From the NCBI RefSeq assembly GCF_048544455.1, contig NC_133536.1, positions 166,890,825 through 166,954,824 of the forward strand: a DNA stretch of 64,000 bases. Direction: 5' to 3'. Shown here one piece after another: positions 59,970 through 64,000 of this stretch. Origin of the DNA: Silene latifolia. Its lineage: Eukaryota; Streptophyta; Magnoliopsida; Caryophyllales; Caryophyllaceae. The notes beneath the pieces were generated by a model. That model saw nothing but the letters and a program-made list of their open reading frames with translations, was not told where the DNA came from and did not search any database. Position 1 is the stretch's first letter, and each line of letters opens with the position of its first letter. The position numbers and the translations under genes were made by a program.

Positions 59970-62900
59970 ATGGGTGAAAAACGTAAAAGAAGTCAAAAGA
60001 ATAATAAGCCTGGTGATAATAAGCCTGGTGAGAGGGGTGCTACGAAGTGCCAGAAAGTCCTTGCGGCTATAGTCGCTAAAAATGTACCGTTCAAAATAAC
60101 ATGTAGTGAGATGGGTTTCCCTCTTTGGTCCAAATGCGGGTCTTTTCTCCAGTTGGATTGGTACTTGCACAAGACAGTTTGTGCCTATCCATTTAGATGA
60201 TTTTAGAAATTTGAATCCAAAATTGGCGGAGTTATACTTGGCTCGTGTAAAGGAAGGCTTTATTATACCCGATGAAAGCCATGATCCGTATTTAATGCAT
60301 AAGGCAGCGGATGTCCACAGGCAGTGGAGGTGTGACGTTGCTAGGGATTGGTTGTATGTGGACAAGGCAACGGGGGAGATGCGTAAGAGACCACCGGAAA
60401 ACAAGTGTCCCACCATCAAGCAGGAACAATGGGATCTTTTCAAAAAGATGAGAACTACTGAGAAGTTTCAGGTTAAATATCCTCGCCTTTTAACGATTTA
60501 CCTATTATTTTTTTAATTAATGAGTCCTTTATATAATCTTTTTATTATCTCATCTACTTGCGCTTTTATATAATTATTTGAAGGCCGTTAGCAGAAGAAA
60601 TCGTGCTAACATTTCATGCAAGAAGGGGAAATGGTATGGTTCTCGAGGCGGTTACAGAGGGATAGAAGAGAACCTCGTAAGTAGCATGCATTATTCCCCT
60701 GTGAGACTTTATTTTTTTAATCACACTTGGACTTGCATTGATACACATTTACGTGTATAAATGTTACCATGTTAATGTGTAGGTGGCAAAGGGAGTGAAA
60801 GAGGTGGATCGACATGTAACTTATAAAGAAGGGCACACGCCTAAAGGATCCCGGTCGCGTGACAAATATGATGAGGAAGTGTTGGCCAACATAGTAAGCA
60901 TTATTTTATTAAGACGAGTTCATTACTAACTTTATTATTTTAGTCACAAATATAATTTGAAGTTTATTTAATATATTATAGGACAACGTATTGAAAGAGG
61001 TAGAAGAAGGGAAATTCACTCCCAGTGGTCGTAATGACGTTCTTGCTAGAGCGATCGGCCGACCCGAACATCCAGGTCGTTTGAGGGGCATCCCGTTACA
61101 GGTTGGAGTAACGAAATATTATGGGAAAACTGCCCAGATAAAGAAGAAAAGGAAGACTAAGTCTGAGAAGGCTGACATGGTAACATTTATTCTATTATTT
61201 TCATTTAAGTTCAATTCACATGTTATTGTTGGGATAAAAATTGCCGACACATTACATTCTTGGCAAGCGACTTGATTAATGGCATCCGTACTACTAAAGC
61301 CGAATCTTTGGAGGTAAGCTTTCCGAAGAAGAAGTGAAGATGATGGAGGATGTCATTTCTAAAGGGGTAATAATAAGGTACAACAGATTGGTCAAGAGGC
61401 CGCTACTACCTTGGCAATACATGAGAAGGAAGTATCGGTCAACGAGATTCGAAAGATCGGTACCTAATAATGCTTCTAAAGTTGTAACAACTAAAGCCGA
61501 TCAGGTACCTAATACTTCCTTATTTTTCTTTTTTTTTTTTTTTTTTTTTCAAGATCGGGGGTGTGTTCCCCCCACTCTAATGCTATAACTTCTGACATCG
61601 TGCCATTGGTTAATTTTATTAGGTAAATAATGGGTCCGAAAAGGAGATGCAACTTGAGAAGACGGTGATGGAAAACAAAGATACATCCCCTTCAAGTCGG
61701 TTCCACTGTTTTCGATAAGGTATGCATGAAGTGTTTAATTAGTTAAATTTATATGAATGCTTTGAAGTTTGTGCAAAAATCGGCCTCGGAGAGAAAAAGC
61801 GTTTTTGCAAAATCTTTTGAATTTTGAAGCGTTTTTGCAAAGATATAATAATGTATGTGTATATTCTTCAGCCGTAAACAAGAGGCCGCTTATTCTTGCG
61901 ACCCTAAAACCGAAAAGCCACATGTGCGTGTTGGCCGGGTCTCGTAGAAATGCACACCAAATCTGCAGCAGCGAAATCGTAGTTCATGGCGAAAAACTTT
62001 TGCCGAATCATACCAAAGTAGAGATAACTACGGTCTTACCAGACCATGAAAACTTGCAAATCGCTGTCCCGATTCGTGACGACATTACCATTCTGGGAGA
62101 TGCGCTTGGAAGTTTCATCCAATGGCCTCAAAACTCACATCTACTTGGCTTCTGACGTCTCCGCCTCGAAGCGGAAAGCGATTGGGGTTAGAAGAAATAC
62201 CTTTATATATATGTTAAATTTTTAATTGTTGAATGTTTTTATATGTTAAATTTATATGTTATTTTTTTTTTGTAGGGAACAAAAAAGTCGGCTTTGGCGG
62301 ATAAGCCCAAGTCCAGAGACATGCCAACGACCTCGTCGAGACAACAACTTGATGAGGTATTTAATTAACTTCTCCATTTTTTTAAAAACCTCGCTCCCTT
62401 TATTTATATTTTGTCTGTATTTATAAAAAGCATGGTAATTTTGTGTAGGGGACAAAAAGACCGATAAGCCTAAGTCCCCGGTCTTACTGCTACTACTATC
62501 TCATCATTGAAAGTTAGGAGTTTAAACGACACACAATATAAAGGGAAGGATTACATGGGATATGTAAGAACGGTGACGATGAGGAAACTGCATGAGGAGG
62601 CTGGCCATCGCATAGCCACCGAGAAATTGATAGTTATTCCGCTCGAGGAGGATATTCTAGGGGTTGAGCGCCAAGCACTTCTATCATGGGATATGCTAGC
62701 CGTATGGGCTGGCCTAGACCAGATTGATATCCAACACGTATTTGTTTGGATGAAGTAAGTTTCTTAATAAATAATTTCATATTCTAATATTCTGACTACT
62801 AGATAGTGTTTTAAATACCGGAATTAATACCGTAATAATGTAGGATATTGAAATTGAGAGTGATCCCCGAGAAGAATATTCCATCTGATCAATACGTATT

Positions 62901-63897
62901 CCTGTGCCCCTTTATTTTATCTTTATTTATTGCGGATTTCTCGTTCCAAGAACGGGTAGATTATATTGCTCAAAGAATTGGCGACAACCAAGAAGTTGAT
63001 TTTTGGCGCTTATAATGAAAAAGGGTAATAAACAAATTAATATTACGTTTCCCCCTACAATTGCATTTTCATAACTAATCTATGTACTTGTTAATAATGA
63101 TGATGTCTCTTGATGATGTAGGACTCATTGGGTGCTAGCGACCATCATGCCGACAAGGAATAAAGTTTTCTGGTTGGACTCTTTACATCATCAACCAAGC
63201 GAGACTTTTAAGCGCTTGATTAATATGTAAGTTTATAATATTGATTTATTTATAATAACATTTTCAATTTTTATTTATAGAAAAAAGCCCATTTTTGCCC
63301 CTAAAAAAATGAGTTTCTGCCTCCTTTTTTATTTTTGAAAAAAAGGGCCTTTGAGAAGAAAAGAGCAAACGAGCAGGATCAACCCACGAAAGATTCTGAT
63401 GTTGGCCCTGATTTTATTACGATAACAGGGGTACATGCTCAAATACAATAACATTAAGTGCAAAATCTGTGTTTAATACTAATACAATACCTAAAGTTCA
63501 AGATTCTGATGTGAGCCTTCTCTCGTCTGTTTGTTTTTATGTAATAATAGGCCCCTCGCCAGCCAGATAGCATACAATGTGGATACTACGCTTGTCGGTT
63601 CATGTTGGAGATTATTAGGCGAAGATATATCATTATTCCAGAAAAGGTTAGTAATTTAATAATGTGTTTATTACTTTTTTTAAATTAGAGCTAATGTTGT
63701 CTTGCTTGCTGCTATATAAACCATGATGTTGCTAATGTTGTCTTGCTTGCTGCTATATATACCATAATGTCTTCTCTTTGTTTTTTCCGCAGTATGCAAT
63801 CAACCCGTCACAACAGATTGAGCAGTATTCAAGTATAGATATAGACGAGGTAAGAGACATGTGGGGCAACTACGTCTTAGAATATAGAAATGCATGA
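59970..63897 (+). CDS. Spliced Transposase_24 (Ptta/En/Spm) protein with C-terminal Ulp1-like (C48) protease, one or more frame breaks
   Basis: This is the second gene of the CACTA element. The start ATG at 59970 gives a basic N-terminus (MGEKRKRSQKNNK). Exon 1 (to 60471) has LAAIVAKNVPFKIT, HLDDFRNLNPKLAE and MHKAADVHRQWRCDVARDW, the Ptta/En/Spm transposase region, with a one-base frame break near 60,123. Exons at 60584-60676 (YGSRGGYRGIEENL), 60783-60893 (HVTYKEGHTPKGS) and 60982-61179 (NDVLARAIGRPEHPGRLRG) have good GT/AG sites. Later blocks: a degraded stretch (61260-61740), SFIQWPQN (61870-62155), VFVWMK (to 62755), then the protease with HW (about 63125), WLDS (about 63172), IQCGYYACRFM (about 63575) and an end at 63897 (EYRNA). 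His, Asp, Gln and Cys of C48 peptidases are all present. A SUMO-protease-like role is inferred only from family. Confidence 0.72.
63691..63772. repeat. Two-copy 41-bp tandem repeat in the last intron of the Ulp1-like gene
   Basis: CTAATGTTGTCTTGCTTGCT followed by GCTATATA and a CCAT motif occurs at about 63691 and 63732. Confidence 0.8.
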
Positions 63898-64000
63898 TAC
63901 TCAGAGTTTAGATCAACTTATTAGTAAATTTTTTGTTGAAGTTAAGGAATGATTAGTTCATGTAAATTCAACTCCTTGTAAGTATATATATATATATATA

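Larger units (their letters stand above)
54922..64000 (+). mobile_element. Younger CACTA (En/Spm) transposon, left end and two genes; right end outside the window
   Basis: The element begins CACTACTACAAATACAGGC, preceded by a candidate 3-bp duplication GGT. It continues with subterminal AACAACGGTT arrays, a TNP2 transposase gene, a second repeat array and a spliced Transposase_24-Ulp1 gene, all on the plus strand. No right terminus (ending in GTAGTG) is seen before 64000. It has inserted into the 5' part of the related minus-strand gene of the old CACTA, so it is younger than that copy. The TNP2 frame is damaged, so it is probably not autonomous now. Confidence 0.88.

Overview
This is a transposon-dense stretch of a plant nuclear genome. 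It is AT-rich, with plant Copia and Ty3/gypsy retroelements, CACTA elements, plant-type MITEs and one plant MscS-like channel gene. A eudicot is likely. The sequence alone does not fix the species. I see no rRNA, no CRISPR array, no prokaryotic operon and no clearly intact host gene.

Layout. 1-2640: AT-rich DNA with a 60-bp tandem repeat, then the 3' part of a decayed Copia element (+) that carries a 258-bp Stowaway-like MITE. 2899-16612 (-): a five-exon MSL10-type mechanosensitive channel gene. Its last intron holds an 8.7-kb LTR element (3325-12069) with 2.6-kb LTRs and no coding interior. The 5-bp target duplication of that element is the 5' splice site itself. Exon 1 of the channel gene has two frame breaks, so it is probably a pseudogene. 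12875-15614 is its first intron, with a 0.9-kb terminal-inverted-repeat element and tRNA-like SINE heads. 17405-23443 (-): a near-whole Copia element. 23444-24660 (+): a decayed L1-type LINE. 24732-29516 (-): a short-LTR, Ale-like Copia with perfect TSDs.

30595-64000 is a nest. An old Copia (-) is split by gag-protease-only LTR element A (31204-39592, -). At 41316 the old Copia gives way to an old CACTA element. Inside that CACTA sits a second copy of the same gag-protease-only family, element B (42470-50916, +). The old CACTA carries a decayed Transposase_24-Ulp1 gene (about 51090-54780, -). It is then cut by a younger CACTA that starts at 54922 and runs off the window. The younger CACTA has a TNP2 transposase gene (55580-58895, +) and a spliced Transposase_24-Ulp1 protease gene (59970-63897, +).

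Two observations stand out. (1) Elements A and B are peppered with a 10-bp palindrome that almost always comes in pairs exactly 21 bp apart, and the pairs are often doubled into a module of about 90 bp. The module recurs in LTR, in non-coding DNA and, in element B, in gag-coding DNA. (2) An LTR element landed exactly on a splice donor, and its target-site duplication keeps the donor usable. Exon phases, splice sites and TSDs were read by eye. Family names rest on recognised motifs, not on database searches.
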